From Candidatus Zixiibacteriota bacterium (GTDB lineage Bacteria; Zixibacteria; MSB-5A5; GN15; JAAZOE01), in contig DAOUTW010000042.1 of the NCBI GenBank assembly GCA_030668485.1, positions 1-40,037 on the forward strand: 40,037 nucleotides of DNA. Reading direction: 5' to 3'. Of the stretch, positions 24,734 to 34,474 are shown piece by piece (positions within the stretch are counted from its first letter, which is position 1; each line of letters opens with the position of its first letter). Both the position numbers and the translations under genes were made by a program. The notes below the pieces were generated by a model. That model was not told the origin of the DNA. It saw nothing but the letters and a program-made list of their open reading frames with translations, and did no database searches.

Positions 24734-25872
24734 TGACCCCCGCCTCCGGAGGATTCGGCATCAATGATCGACTTTGCTCGTTTCTTGAGTGAAACCGGTA
24801 TAAAACGCTTTACGGTCTGAACAGTTTTCATGAACCAATAATACAAGCGGCCGGACAGGGTGGGAGGGAAATAAAGTCTATCTTTCATCTCGTGTGAGAT
24901 CGTGGCCCAGGTTTGCTTGTATTGCATATCGCCTCGAAGCATATCAAAAACTTCGATCCCCGCCTCGCACAGGTCCCTGATGCAATAATCGATAATCATA
25001 TTCCCAGGGCTGATTCGATTATGAGTCATGTCGAAACCGGACAAGTAAGCGTAAAATCGTTCCCGATATAAAAATCCATACAGGATGGCGACGATTTTGT
25101 CCTGATGGCGAATAGTGTAGTATTTAATTTCGAATGGCCGGCCTCTGGCACCGCTCAGAGCGGCATGGAAGTCCTTGATCTGCTTCCGGGCCAGAACACC
25201 GCTTTCTCCTTTGTGCTCCCACCGTGAAGTATGCAGATCGATCAGGGTCGCCAGAAGTTCGCCGGACATATTCTCTTTGTGATAACTGTATCCGCCGGCA
25301 CGATCCATGTAGTTTCGATTATTACGCAGGGTCTTGCGAAATTTTTTCTTTCTGCTTTTCAGGAAGTTCTCATAACCCCCGGTCAGTTCGGCGACCAGGG
25401 CTGTTTTCGATTCATAGATAGTTGCCTTATAACGATTGTCGGCAAGAAAGCGACCCAGAACATAGAGAGGGCTGCCCGGCAAGACATTCTCGAGATCAAC
25501 AATATATCCATTTTGAGTTAGATACCGGGCGAAGGCCGAAATCGCATCCGGTAGGGACTTTTCCCTGAATAGAAGGGGATTATAATCTGTAATTGCTCCG
25601 CCCAGGCAACGAACCACCGAAGCCGAAAACAGGTGGCCGATTTTCTTTTTGCATTCGCGAAGCGGTAGTACTGCAATCAGCATATCATCCGAGTAGGCGG
25701 CCAGAATCGCCAATCCCCGGTCGGCGGTGAATGAGCGGGCGGCATGGTATTGCCATTCCCACGAGCCAAAGACGGTGGCGCCTGGGCTCGACTCGAGCAG
25801 TTCGTTCCAGGACTGTTGCAACTCCTCCAGGCGATCGAGAGAATCTATCTTTTCGATAGTGATCTGTTTCAT
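24730..25872 (-). CDS. CelD/BcsL-like GNAT acyltransferase
   Basis: A 380-residue protein with the two-GNAT fold of the Acetyltransf_6 (CelD/BcsL) group. Diagnostic parts are TVFGSWEWQYH (about 33-43), a basic helix LKSRKKKFRKTLRNNRNYMD in the middle, YAYLSGFD, and the C-terminal EVFDMLRGDMQYKQTW (about 308-322). Family members occur in exopolysaccharide clusters and are thought to acylate polymer sugars. It overlaps both neighbours by four bases (ATGA), which indicates translational coupling. The short glycine tail (SSGGGGQ) has no known meaning. Confidence 0.9.
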   Translation of the reverse strand: MKQITIEKIDSLDRLEELQQSWNELLESSPGATVFGSWEWQYHAARSFTADRGLAILAAYSDDMLIAVLPLRECKKKIGHLFSASVVRCLGGAITDYNPLLFREKSLPDAISAFARYLTQNGYIVDLENVLPGSPLYVLGRFLADNRYKATIYESKTALVAELTGGYENFLKSRKKKFRKTLRNNRNYMDRAGGYSYHKENMSGELLATLIDLHTSRWEHKGESGVLARKQIKDFHAALSGARGRPFEIKYYTIRHQDKIVAILYGFLYRERFYAYLSGFDMTHNRISPGNMIIDYCIRDLCEAGIEVFDMLRGDMQYKQTWATISHEMKDRLYFPPTLSGRLYYWFMKTVQTVKRFIPVSLKKRAKSIIDAESSGGGGQ

Positions 25873-27374
25873 GATTCCATGGCCGCCTGTTGTTGATTAA
25901 GCAGCTTTTTGGCTACCAAATAAATGGCCGAGGCCCAGACCGAAAATTGAAACAGATGAGGATAATAGGTGGCGGTGATAAACTGACCGGCCACAATATA
26001 CCCCAAGAGGATAACGTCGATACAGTGCGAGAAATATAGAAGCGGTTTGCCGTCTTCTATTTGAGCCAGCATTTTCCGACTTTGTTTATTGACCAAGAAG
26101 ATGGAAGCAATAAACAGGATGTATATCGTAAATCCGACCAGCCCCATCTCGGTGATGATCTGAATAAAAACATTATGCGGCGACCAGTAGAGATTGGCCG
26201 AATCTTTTTCCCGGTACGTCCCACCGTAGGCATTGGGAAAATTACCGGTGCCGACACCGAAGATCGGGTAATCGCCAATCATGCTGAGTCCGGCGCGCCA
26301 GAGCTGGAACCTGACGCCGACCGATTCGTCATTCTCATATTCTTTTATCGATTCAATGCGCTCTACGTATTGGTCGGAAACCAGGTAGATGGCAGGTACT
26401 GAAAGGACGGCCAGCGTTACCAGACCGACCACCAATTTCTTTTCTTTGTAGAGAAGGTAGATAATAGTCGCCACCATCCCGACAAAGGCGCCGCGCGACC
26501 CGGTGAATATGATGGAGACGATGAACATGGCCAGAAGTACCAGCGATGCAATTTTTAACAGGCGGCTACCGGTCGATTTGAACAGGTAATAGCAGAGAGG
26601 GAAAGCGATACAGAGACCGAGGCCGAACTCGGAAGCATTGGCCAGAAAATAGCTGGAATAGCCGCCGACACCATTAACTCCTTCGCCCGACATTTTAAGC
26701 GCACCGCCGCCTCCCAGGACCGTTGTCCCGCCGACGATTATACCATAACCGCCCCGCCCGGTAGATCGTGTCATGCCGATCGTTAAATAGGTATATATCT
26801 GGACTAGGCTGACAAAACCGATTGAAAAAAGATACAACGTGATATAGTTGAGTATTCGCTTGGTGTTGTTTAGAAGCATAATCGCCATAAAGTAGAAAAT
26901 CGACATCTTCAATAGCTCAATAGTCGTTTCCACCGACGAACTGAACCAGATGGAAGTTATATTTGACAGCACCGCCGCCACCAAAAAGGCTATAAACATT
27001 TTATCATTGCGCAGCAGAGTGATATGAGTCTTTCCTTGAAATTTGCGATGAATTACCAGGCTAATCACAGTCAGAGCCAGCAAAAATATATTCGGTCGCA
27101 GGATAGCCAGGGAACTGAAAAGATCCTGGGGACGGAGGTAAACAATCAGTAAATATAAATAAAGACCGGATACCGGATATTTAAGGATTACCGCGACCAG
27201 CATAATCAGCAGGATGGGACCGAATATGAATTCCGGGTCGACCACAAATAGTAAGGCGCCGCCTATTACCGAGAGAATGACAGCGGTAATAAGAATACTG
27301 CGGGATTCGGAAGAAGGCCCAAAAGACCTCCTTTTTCCGAAATCAGTTCCTTTATGCTTTGTTGCAGGCGACAT
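25869..27374 (-). CDS. O-antigen ligase/polymerase (Wzy/WaaL-like)
   Basis: A 501-residue protein with about eleven predicted membrane helices. The family signature lies in the large loop: GVGTGNFPNAYGG followed by SPHNVFIQIITEMGLVGF, with the conserved His-Asn at about 400-401. A conserved Arg region (FTGSRGAFVGM) precedes it. Proteins of this family either polymerise lipid-linked repeat units or transfer the finished glycan to an acceptor; sequence alone does not separate these. The gene starts three bases after the stop of the GT4 gene and overlaps the CelD-like gene by four bases. In this cluster it is the only polymerase/ligase candidate. Confidence 0.93.
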   Translation of the reverse strand: MSPATKHKGTDFGKRRSFGPSSESRSILITAVILSVIGGALLFVVDPEFIFGPILLIMLVAVILKYPVSGLYLYLLIVYLRPQDLFSSLAILRPNIFLLALTVISLVIHRKFQGKTHITLLRNDKMFIAFLVAAVLSNITSIWFSSSVETTIELLKMSIFYFMAIMLLNNTKRILNYITLYLFSIGFVSLVQIYTYLTIGMTRSTGRGGYGIIVGGTTVLGGGGALKMSGEGVNGVGGYSSYFLANASEFGLGLCIAFPLCYYLFKSTGSRLLKIASLVLLAMFIVSIIFTGSRGAFVGMVATIIYLLYKEKKLVVGLVTLAVLSVPAIYLVSDQYVERIESIKEYENDESVGVRFQLWRAGLSMIGDYPIFGVGTGNFPNAYGGTYREKDSANLYWSPHNVFIQIITEMGLVGFTIYILFIASIFLVNKQSRKMLAQIEDGKPLLYFSHCIDVILLGYIVAGQFITATYYPHLFQFSVWASAIYLVAKKLLNQQQAAMES

Positions 27375-27377
27375 TGC

Positions 27378-28733
27378 TTAATCCACCGCCGATAATATTC
27401 GGTCGACTTTTGCGGCCAGTTGACGCCATTCAAATGAGTCGGCGTATTCACGGTTAACTGTCATTGCCAAGGAAGAGTTTTTCTTGCGTTCCATCAAGTC
27501 AATAATGGCGTCGGCGATCCTTTCGGCATCATCGAGAGAAACAAATATCTCAAGGCCGGAATTGAGAAGCATCCGATGCGTCGTGCCGTCGATACCGGCA
27601 TGGAGTATCGGTCGACCGATGCGCATATACTCAAATATCTTTCCCGGTAAGGCGCCGAGATGATAATACGGAGTACCTCCGGTCACCAGATGCATGACAT
27701 CGTAGGCGGGATACATCTTCATTAATTCGTCATGGCTTTTGAATCCGAGGTTATGCACCAGGTTGCCGATTTCATATTTTTCAACCAGATGATCGAATGA
27801 TTCGTCCGAAAATCCGATGATGCTGAAGGTCAGGTCGTCTTCTGTGTACCCCTTGGCTGCTAGAAGGCGCAACGCCTCGGCGGTACTGTCGCCGCTGTGG
27901 GTATACATGCTGCCGACGTAAAGAAGCTTCAGCGGTCCCTTGCTTCCCAAAGATGATCCGCAATCAATACCGGAAAACTCTTTCTCATTGAATCCGTTGG
28001 TCACCACAGACAACTTATCGCGAGGGATATCCGGCATCCGGGCCAGGAGACGGTCGACATCTCCGGGACTCATATTGATTACTGCCTTTGACCGCACCAG
28101 CGCCTTCCGCTCCAGCCACTTTTCGTATTTCTCCCGGATTTTGTATCGGTAGGGCTGATTGTCGGTCCAACTGTTTCTAAAATCCGTTATATACCGAATA
28201 CCGGTCATTAGGCGCAGCATCAATCCCAGGATTTGAACCGAATGAGGCGGAGAGGTGACCAGCAGATAACCGATATTTTCTCTCTTGATCATCCGGTAGG
28301 CGCGGGGAATATTTTTCAGGCTCCAGAGGATATAATTATCCGGTATCAGAATGAAATTATCAACCAGCCGGAAAGCGGGGGAGAGGATGAACTTTTTGAT
28401 CAGCCCGAAAAATCGTGTTTTCAATGAGCGCCTTGCTTTTGCTTCGTTGCTATCACCGGCTGTTTTTTGATATTTGCTGTATATCTTCCCCGTAAGTTTA
28501 CGTGGCATCGGAGCCGATGTCCTGATAACCTTCAGGCGCGGGTCTATTTCCTCGAAAAGAGATTTATCCTCGACACTCGAAAGATGAGCCGTGGCGGTCA
28601 ACAGCGTAATATCCCATCCCGCCTCGATCAAATACTTGGTGAAAAATACTGGCCGGTAAATGCCGCTGGTACGTGCCGGAGGGAAGTCGATCGAGATAAA
28701 CAACAGCGATTTTTTGCTATTACCCTTCGTCAT
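27378..28733 (-). CDS. GT4-family glycosyltransferase
   Basis: A 451-residue GT-B fold glycosyltransferase. The N-terminal half has SIDFPPARTSGIYRPVFFTKYL and DFRNSWTDN; the C-terminal nucleotide-sugar half has LLYVGSMYTHSGDS, HNLGFKSHDEL and PGKIFEYMRIGRPIL, the last taking the place of the usual E-x7-E segment. It would add one sugar to the lipid-linked repeat in the cytoplasm. The start is the ATG at 28733, which overlaps the flippase TGA by four bases; a longer frame to 28778 would lie inside the flippase gene. Sugar specificity cannot be read from the sequence. Confidence 0.92.
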   Translation of the reverse strand: MTKGNSKKSLLFISIDFPPARTSGIYRPVFFTKYLIEAGWDITLLTATAHLSSVEDKSLFEEIDPRLKVIRTSAPMPRKLTGKIYSKYQKTAGDSNEAKARRSLKTRFFGLIKKFILSPAFRLVDNFILIPDNYILWSLKNIPRAYRMIKRENIGYLLVTSPPHSVQILGLMLRLMTGIRYITDFRNSWTDNQPYRYKIREKYEKWLERKALVRSKAVINMSPGDVDRLLARMPDIPRDKLSVVTNGFNEKEFSGIDCGSSLGSKGPLKLLYVGSMYTHSGDSTAEALRLLAAKGYTEDDLTFSIIGFSDESFDHLVEKYEIGNLVHNLGFKSHDELMKMYPAYDVMHLVTGGTPYYHLGALPGKIFEYMRIGRPILHAGIDGTTHRMLLNSGLEIFVSLDDAERIADAIIDLMERKKNSSLAMTVNREYADSFEWRQLAAKVDRILSAVD

Positions 28734-30229
28734 GACGAACGGATTCCTCTCAGCCGGATACTTTTTATCATTGACCAAAAGGCATCAATCTCATAACGGT
28801 TGAAGACTCGCAGGATCAGGCACATCCCCACGAAAATAACCAGGCCGCTCCCCCCTCTGATTATCAGGGAAAGGAAGTTGTTGTCGATTTCAATCTGCAT
28901 TCCGATTATATACGCAACCGCGGTCGCAATTATCATCCGAAGATACAATAAGGGATCATATTTCAGCGGGTAGAACTTCTGGGAATAAATGCTCAGCGCC
29001 ACATACCTGACAAAGAAGGCCAGCAAGGTGGTGATCACTGCGCCCCAGTATCCCAGCCATTGAATGAGGAAATAATATCCGACCAGAGCCACGATCGCGC
29101 CATAGATATTTGCTATCCCGCGATAAATGGTTTTCTTCACGAAAAATATTCCGGCCGATGAAATCGAGGCCAGACCTATAAACATAAAGGCCAGAAGTAG
29201 TACCGGTACGACCCGGTACGCCTCATGGAATTTCGGGTCAGCCATGATAAAAATGAGATTTTTAACGCATAACGAATAAGGGGTGATAAACATCAATGAA
29301 AAAACCAGCATATATTTGTTGTAATAATTTATCGTTCGGCGACCCTCCTCGCCTTTTTTGTACAGGTCGAACATCTGGGCGTTCCAGATCAATTCAAAGG
29401 GACCATAAAACAGCGCCGGGAGGATAAGGGCGAACTTATAGCTGAGGCTATAAACGCCCAGCACCGATAATCCCGCGAATCTCTCCAGAAAGAAGCGGTC
29501 GGAAAAATGGATGACAAACATCGACAGGGTCGATATAATCAATGGCGCCCCGTAGCGAATCATCTGGCGGGCATGTTCGCCGGAAAAATCAAACCTGATT
29601 TTTCTCCGCGCCAGCACTGTCATGGCGATCAGAAACAGCAAATTCGATATTATCTGAGTATACAGAACACCCAGGACGCCCAGTTTTAATCCGACCACGA
29701 AAAGGATATTGAGGCTGACGGCAATAACGAAACGCCCCAGCGACACGGAAGTATATATCGATGATTTTTTCTCGGCCTGCAGATAAGCTATTCCGGCCGC
29801 CGATAGCATATCGAAAATTCCCGATACCGCTACAATCTTCACAAAAAACGCCAGTTGCGCGGCCGACTGCGTCGACTCACCGCTGTGAAAGACCAGTCGA
29901 GATATCGGACCGGCAAAAACTACAACCAGGCCATTAGCAATCAGAGCCATCACCACTATCGAGAAAAAGGCGGTGCTGATAACCTTCGTTTTGTCGCGTT
30001 CATCGCGGCAATCGGTGTAGAAACGGATAATCGAATTGGATATACCCAGGCCGACAACCATCCCGACAACGTACATGGTCAGATCCAGAAGTTCCAGGAC
30101 ACCATAATCGGCCGGAGTCAGGTAGGTCGTATAGATTGGGATCATGAAAAAGCCGATCAGCTTGGTCAGGTAGATCCCCACCCCATAGGTGATGAAATGT
30201 TTGGTCAGTATTTTGATATCCTGTTTCAT
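28730..30229 (-). CDS. Wzx-type polysaccharide flippase
   Basis: A 499-residue membrane protein with about fourteen predicted helices and the N-terminal pattern of the PST/MOP exporter family: HFITYGVGIYLTKLIGFFMIPIYTTYLTPADYGVLELLDL. Such proteins flip lipid-linked repeat units across the inner membrane. Together with the Wzy-like protein it points to a Wzx/Wzy-dependent route, not ABC-2 export. It follows the small deacetylase gene after 34 bases, the longest gap inside the operon, and overlaps the following GT4 gene. Confidence 0.94.
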   Translation of the reverse strand: MKQDIKILTKHFITYGVGIYLTKLIGFFMIPIYTTYLTPADYGVLELLDLTMYVVGMVVGLGISNSIIRFYTDCRDERDKTKVISTAFFSIVVMALIANGLVVVFAGPISRLVFHSGESTQSAAQLAFFVKIVAVSGIFDMLSAAGIAYLQAEKKSSIYTSVSLGRFVIAVSLNILFVVGLKLGVLGVLYTQIISNLLFLIAMTVLARRKIRFDFSGEHARQMIRYGAPLIISTLSMFVIHFSDRFFLERFAGLSVLGVYSLSYKFALILPALFYGPFELIWNAQMFDLYKKGEEGRRTINYYNKYMLVFSLMFITPYSLCVKNLIFIMADPKFHEAYRVVPVLLLAFMFIGLASISSAGIFFVKKTIYRGIANIYGAIVALVGYYFLIQWLGYWGAVITTLLAFFVRYVALSIYSQKFYPLKYDPLLYLRMIIATAVAYIIGMQIEIDNNFLSLIIRGGSGLVIFVGMCLILRVFNRYEIDAFWSMIKSIRLRGIRSS

Positions 30230-30263
30230 TCAGAACTTATCCGTTTCGACCCTTCTTTGCCTG

Positions 30264-30998
30264 TTATATCACACGATCCCTGATTCTCTTGATCAGGTTT
30301 TTGGCGGCTCCGATTATCCTGACACCGGAGGTGGCACTAAAATAGTCATCCAATTTTAACTGCCGCCGGTTACTTTTGACCTGAAATCTTTTCAGATATT
30401 TCAGATCTCTCCCGGCCCGATTGATGCCGGTGTATGAGGTCATGATCACTTCATATCCCAATTCGAGCGCCGTTTTTGTTACACGGTCGTTAATCCTCCC
30501 CATAGGCGCCGCCAGTGTTGTCACCGGCAATCCGATATTGTCTTCGATGACCTTTTTGGAATTATCCAAATCCGATTTAAGATCGGCCTGATTTAAACGC
30601 GTTAAATTTCGATGTGTCATTGAATGAGATTGAATGGAAAAACCTTGCATAGCAAGATTCCGAAGTGCCGGCCAGTCCAAGTAATATTCCTTCCCGACCA
30701 GGTCGGGTACTATATTCAAAATCGGTTTCAATTTATACTTGGCGATAACTTCGACCGCATCCTCAACCGATTTATGGCCGTCATCGATAGTTATCAAAAT
30801 CTGTCGATGATTCTTTCCCTCGTATTGGTCACGGTCGGTGATATTGGCCGGATCGACCATCCCATAACCTGAGGCGGCAATCTCTGACGCTTGACCGGCA
30901 AAATCATCCAGCCTGATCGAAAACGGAAAATCCTCCGTCTTGATGCCCGCCGGTTTATCCCGGTGAAAATAATGATATGTCAGAACCAGTAAATTCAT
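30264..30998 (-). CDS. small polysaccharide deacetylase
   Basis: A 244-residue CE4-like protein. The motifs are shifted from the consensus but in order: ITIDDGH (69-75, Asp72-Asp73), SHSMTH (124-129) and AAPMGR (163-168). The metal-binding Asp and both His residues are kept. It lacks a signal peptide and starts three bases after the GT2 gene. It differs from the deacetylase at 23693-24733 in size and lacks the long insert, so the two probably act on different sugars or at different stages. Confidence 0.9.
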   Translation of the reverse strand: MNLLVLTYHYFHRDKPAGIKTEDFPFSIRLDDFAGQASEIAASGYGMVDPANITDRDQYEGKNHRQILITIDDGHKSVEDAVEVIAKYKLKPILNIVPDLVGKEYYLDWPALRNLAMQGFSIQSHSMTHRNLTRLNQADLKSDLDNSKKVIEDNIGLPVTTLAAPMGRINDRVTKTALELGYEVIMTSYTGINRAGRDLKYLKRFQVKSNRRQLKLDDYFSATSGVRIIGAAKNLIKRIRDRVI

Positions 30999-31001
30999 AA
31001 T

Positions 31002-32153
31002 CTACCTGTGGGTCGGTTCCCATGTTTTAGATCCGGCCCCGGTAATAACATTGAACCAGGCTTTCAGCACCGCGCCGATCGACAATAAAAAGAATCGAGC
31101 CATCTGCCCGATACGAGGAATTTTGCCGGCAATTGGCGGGATGGAAAGAAGTATCAGCCAAATGTATCCGCAAGCAATTGCGATATACACCCAGCCCTCA
31201 TTGGAAAGAAGCAGGGCCAGTATGAAATTTGCAATCACCATAAAGGGGAAAAGCCATTTGAGCATTTTATGCGACCATAACTGCCAGGCAAAAACAGGGT
31301 AACTCAGGGGATTGAGCAAGGCCATATTGGCCATGACCGTTCTAATTCCGGCTTCGATGATTCGGGACCGCCGTTTGAATTCCGCCTCAGATGATTTTAC
31401 CATCGGAACATAGCCGATCAAATCGTCGCGATGGATCACTTTGTATCCCTGGCGGTAAACCTGCAGGGGAAGCGCGAAATCGTCGGCTTGATCATTGCCA
31501 TATCCTTTGAATAATTCACGGCGTACGGCAAAAAACGATCCCGAAGCGGAGACGAGTGAATTCAGGCGGCTTTCCAATCTTCTGATTTTCATCTCATAGT
31601 CGATATATTGATGCTGCGAGACCGGGGAATTTTTATCATCGTCCACCCAGATATCACGGCTCGATACCAGTCCGACTCGCTTGTCCTCGAAGCTGGATAG
31701 TATGATCGGCATGATATCCGGCTTGGTTTTCACTGAGCAATCGGTGAAGACTATTAATGATCCCTGGGCCATTTTCACTGCCTTATGTAATACGGCAATT
31801 TTGCCGCCCCGTTCAGCCAGCCGGAACTGTTTTATACGGCTGTCTTTCTCTGCAGCCTTAGTCAATATTCTGTCGGTTTCATCGGTCGAGGCATCCGACC
31901 CGATGATAAATTCGATCTTATCGGCATCATAGGCAACTTGCCTAAGATTTTCCAGCTTGGCGGCGATATTTTTCTCTTCATTGTAGGCGGCGACGATAAA
32001 TGACACCATCGGAAATTCTTTCGGCTCGGAAAAAACCGGCTTTTTCCTCAACGATGCCATCAAAGACAGAAGGATCGGGTAGCCCTGAAGCGTATACAAC
32101 ATCAGGCAGATAATCAGCCAGAAGACGATTTCCATAATCGACAGATCAGGCAT
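31002..32153 (-). CDS. GT2-family glycosyltransferase with membrane helices
   Basis: A 383-residue protein. A membrane helix at about 8-30 precedes a GT-A domain (MVSFIVAAYNEEKNI at 49-63; IGSDASTDET; FTDCS at 136-140 in the DXD place, where the second acidic residue is missing; DDFALPLQVYRQG; KRRSRIIEAG in the place of QxxRW). Two or three helices follow at about 290-370. The pattern resembles processive, membrane-embedded GT2 synthases, but the odd DXD-like motif and single-sugar context leave the mode open. It overlaps the preceding GT4 gene by eight bases. Confidence 0.9.
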   Translation of the reverse strand: MPDLSIMEIVFWLIICLMLYTLQGYPILLSLMASLRKKPVFSEPKEFPMVSFIVAAYNEEKNIAAKLENLRQVAYDADKIEFIIGSDASTDETDRILTKAAEKDSRIKQFRLAERGGKIAVLHKAVKMAQGSLIVFTDCSVKTKPDIMPIILSSFEDKRVGLVSSRDIWVDDDKNSPVSQHQYIDYEMKIRRLESRLNSLVSASGSFFAVRRELFKGYGNDQADDFALPLQVYRQGYKVIHRDDLIGYVPMVKSSEAEFKRRSRIIEAGIRTVMANMALLNPLSYPVFAWQLWSHKMLKWLFPFMVIANFILALLLSNEGWVYIAIACGYIWLILLSIPPIAGKIPRIGQMARFFLLSIGAVLKAWFNVITGAGSKTWEPTHR

Positions 32154-33351
32154 TAGCTACCCTTCTCCACAATTCCGCTAACGGGCGGGCCGCTTTTTCC
32201 CAGCAATAACGTTCTTCGATCAAAATTTTCCCGGATTTGGTTAGTCTTTGATACAAATCGTCATCCTGCATGACTTGTACCAAAGCCGCGGCAAATCGTT
32301 TCGGATCATCTTCGATAATAATGTTTTCGCCGTTGGTCACTGCCAGCCCTTCGGCTCCTTTACTCGTCGATACCACCGGGATTTCCGCCGCCATCGCTTC
32401 CAGAATTTTGAGCCGTGAACCGCCGCCGATTCGTAGCGGAACCATCATTACCCTGGCCGCATTGAGATAAGGCTGGATTTCCGGAACGTCGGGATGCAGA
32501 TTGATCCCATCCTTTCCCGCGAGCGCATTTATTACGACTCGAGACGGTCGCCGCCCGACAACAGCAGTCATGCAGTCCGGCATGAGGCCGGATAACTCCG
32601 GATATATCTCATCGGCAAACCAGTCGAGGCCGTCAATATTGGGATGCCAGTCGAGCGATCCGGTAAATATGACTCCCGATCGCTTATCTATAGCGCTGTC
32701 ATTAGCATACGCCCCCGGATCGACACCGTTTTCAACGACGACGATTCTATTTTCAGGACAGGACCGGGCCAGAGTCGTTTTGTCCTCACCGGAAACGGTA
32801 ACGATATATTCATAAATATTTTCAAGCTGCTCTTCCAGCCGTTTCACTTTGCGGTGTTGATTGCGATAGAATGATCGCTGAATAGCGCCGGAGGCATGAT
32901 CTAAATACCCGGCCCAGATAATATGCTCGATATTGTGCTGGGTGAGAATTAGTCGCTTATGGTCGAGACCATGCAGATTACCGGTCATCGAAATCGAATC
33001 GCAATGGATGACGTCATACTCCTCGGATGACATCAAATCGTCTAGCTCATTTCTAAATTCACTTCCGGTATAGTGCCGGGTCAGGTACGGCTCGGAAAAG
33101 ATAAAAGACAACATGGCATCAGATACTTTGGAGAATTTGTTTTCACTCCGCCTGATATAATGGCATTTTATACCGGTCGCTTCGATAGCATCCAGGTGTT
33201 TTTTGTCATCATCCGAGGCGATCACGGTCAAGAGTTCAATATTAAATTCAGCCGCCAACGCTTTCATCAGGTTGAAAGTGCGGATTTTGGCTCCTGTCAC
33301 CAGCGGATAGGGGAGAGCGCCGGTTATGATCAAAACCTTAGGCTTGCTCAT
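32146..33351 (-). CDS. GT4-family glycosyltransferase
   Basis: A 401-residue GT-B glycosyltransferase. The N-terminus reads ITGALPYPLVTGAKIRTFNLMKAL, a form seen in sugar transferases of EpsH/exosortase-type polysaccharide loci. The donor-binding half has GVIFTGSLDWHPNIDGL, GGGSRLKILEAMA and VPVVST-like IPVVSTSKGAEGL. It overlaps the upstream GT4 gene by 14 bases and the GT2 gene by eight. The exact sugar is unknown. Confidence 0.92.
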   Translation of the reverse strand: MSKPKVLIITGALPYPLVTGAKIRTFNLMKALAAEFNIELLTVIASDDDKKHLDAIEATGIKCHYIRRSENKFSKVSDAMLSFIFSEPYLTRHYTGSEFRNELDDLMSSEEYDVIHCDSISMTGNLHGLDHKRLILTQHNIEHIIWAGYLDHASGAIQRSFYRNQHRKVKRLEEQLENIYEYIVTVSGEDKTTLARSCPENRIVVVENGVDPGAYANDSAIDKRSGVIFTGSLDWHPNIDGLDWFADEIYPELSGLMPDCMTAVVGRRPSRVVINALAGKDGINLHPDVPEIQPYLNAARVMMVPLRIGGGSRLKILEAMAAEIPVVSTSKGAEGLAVTNGENIIIEDDPKRFAAALVQVMQDDDLYQRLTKSGKILIEERYCWEKAARPLAELWRRVANA

Positions 33352-34474
33352 GACGCTCTCTTATTCTATTTATAAATTCAAGGAAGTGAGCGGCATTAGC
33401 CCGCGCCTCGAATTTATCCCCGGTTATCTTTCTCAATTCGTCACCAAGTTGTCGCTGCAACGCAGCATCCCGATAAATTTCCGAAATCGCCTCCGCCAGC
33501 GCATTGTTGTCATCGAACGATATCAGCCGTCCGGTTCGACCGTCCTCGACAATCTCGGTTGCGCCGCCGGCCGGTGTCGATACCACCGGCAGGGAATATT
33601 TACCCGCCTCCAGAAGGACATTGGGAAATCCTTCCATATGAGAGGTCAATACAAACATATCGAGATCGGCATAAAAGCTGTCGTTATCCTCAATCCATCC
33701 CGCGAGGATAATCATATCCTTATACCGCTCCGGAATCATCCCGTTCAATTCGTCACGGCGCGTACCCTCACCGGCCAGAATAAACCGGAAATGCCCCGCT
33801 TCGTCCCCATCCAAAACCTGAATCGCCGCCTTGATCAGCATTTCCTGATTCTTTTCGATCGAAAGCCGCCCTGCAGTACCGATTAAGAAAGCATCGTGCG
33901 GAATATTGAAGCGGTCGCGAATCGAATTATCTCGTGAGGCGACATTATCGATCGGGATACTGTTGGGGATGTATATCATCCGATCCTGTTTTATCCCTTT
34001 TTTGATCAACTCGTCATATTTATTACGCGACACCGCCACAACTCCGTCCATCCCCTTGAGGAAGGCGACATCGAGCCATTCATAGAACATCACCTTCAAA
34101 CTATTGCGGGTCCAGCCCCGCGAAAAACTTACTCGCGGCAATCGTAATTTTTTCGCCAGTTGAATCGAAAAGTAGTCGGCGCGGTAATCATGCGCTACCA
34201 GTACGTTGAATCCGTTATCCCGGATATATTCTTCAAGCGTGCCGATCGGTGAGAAATCAAAAGTGCCGGAGAGATTGATCAGATACGATGGTACTCCCAG
34301 TTCCTTCAGCTTCTCATAATACTGATTGCCGTCTGACTTTTTCGTGACCACAAAGGTCGCCACCATCGACTCAATTCCCAGGTTAGCCAGAGACCGGGTC
34401 AAATATGTTATCTGGCGCTCCGGTCCGCCATAGAAGTAGGATGATCGGATATGAAAAAGTTTCGGCTTATTCAT
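33338..34474 (-). CDS. GT4-family glycosyltransferase
   Basis: A 378-residue GT-B glycosyltransferase with a glycine-rich N-terminal loop (SSYFYGGPERQITYL), the donor-site segment GTAGRLSIEKNQEMLI and a full E-x7-E motif in SHMEGFPNVLLEAG, followed by PVVSTPAGGATEIVEDG. It starts within the aminotransferase stop codon (ATGA overlap). It is the most canonical of the three GT4 enzymes in the cluster. Confidence 0.94.
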   Translation of the reverse strand: MNKPKLFHIRSSYFYGGPERQITYLTRSLANLGIESMVATFVVTKKSDGNQYYEKLKELGVPSYLINLSGTFDFSPIGTLEEYIRDNGFNVLVAHDYRADYFSIQLAKKLRLPRVSFSRGWTRNSLKVMFYEWLDVAFLKGMDGVVAVSRNKYDELIKKGIKQDRMIYIPNSIPIDNVASRDNSIRDRFNIPHDAFLIGTAGRLSIEKNQEMLIKAAIQVLDGDEAGHFRFILAGEGTRRDELNGMIPERYKDMIILAGWIEDNDSFYADLDMFVLTSHMEGFPNVLLEAGKYSLPVVSTPAGGATEIVEDGRTGRLISFDDNNALAEAISEIYRDAALQRQLGDELRKITGDKFEARANAAHFLEFINRIRERHEQA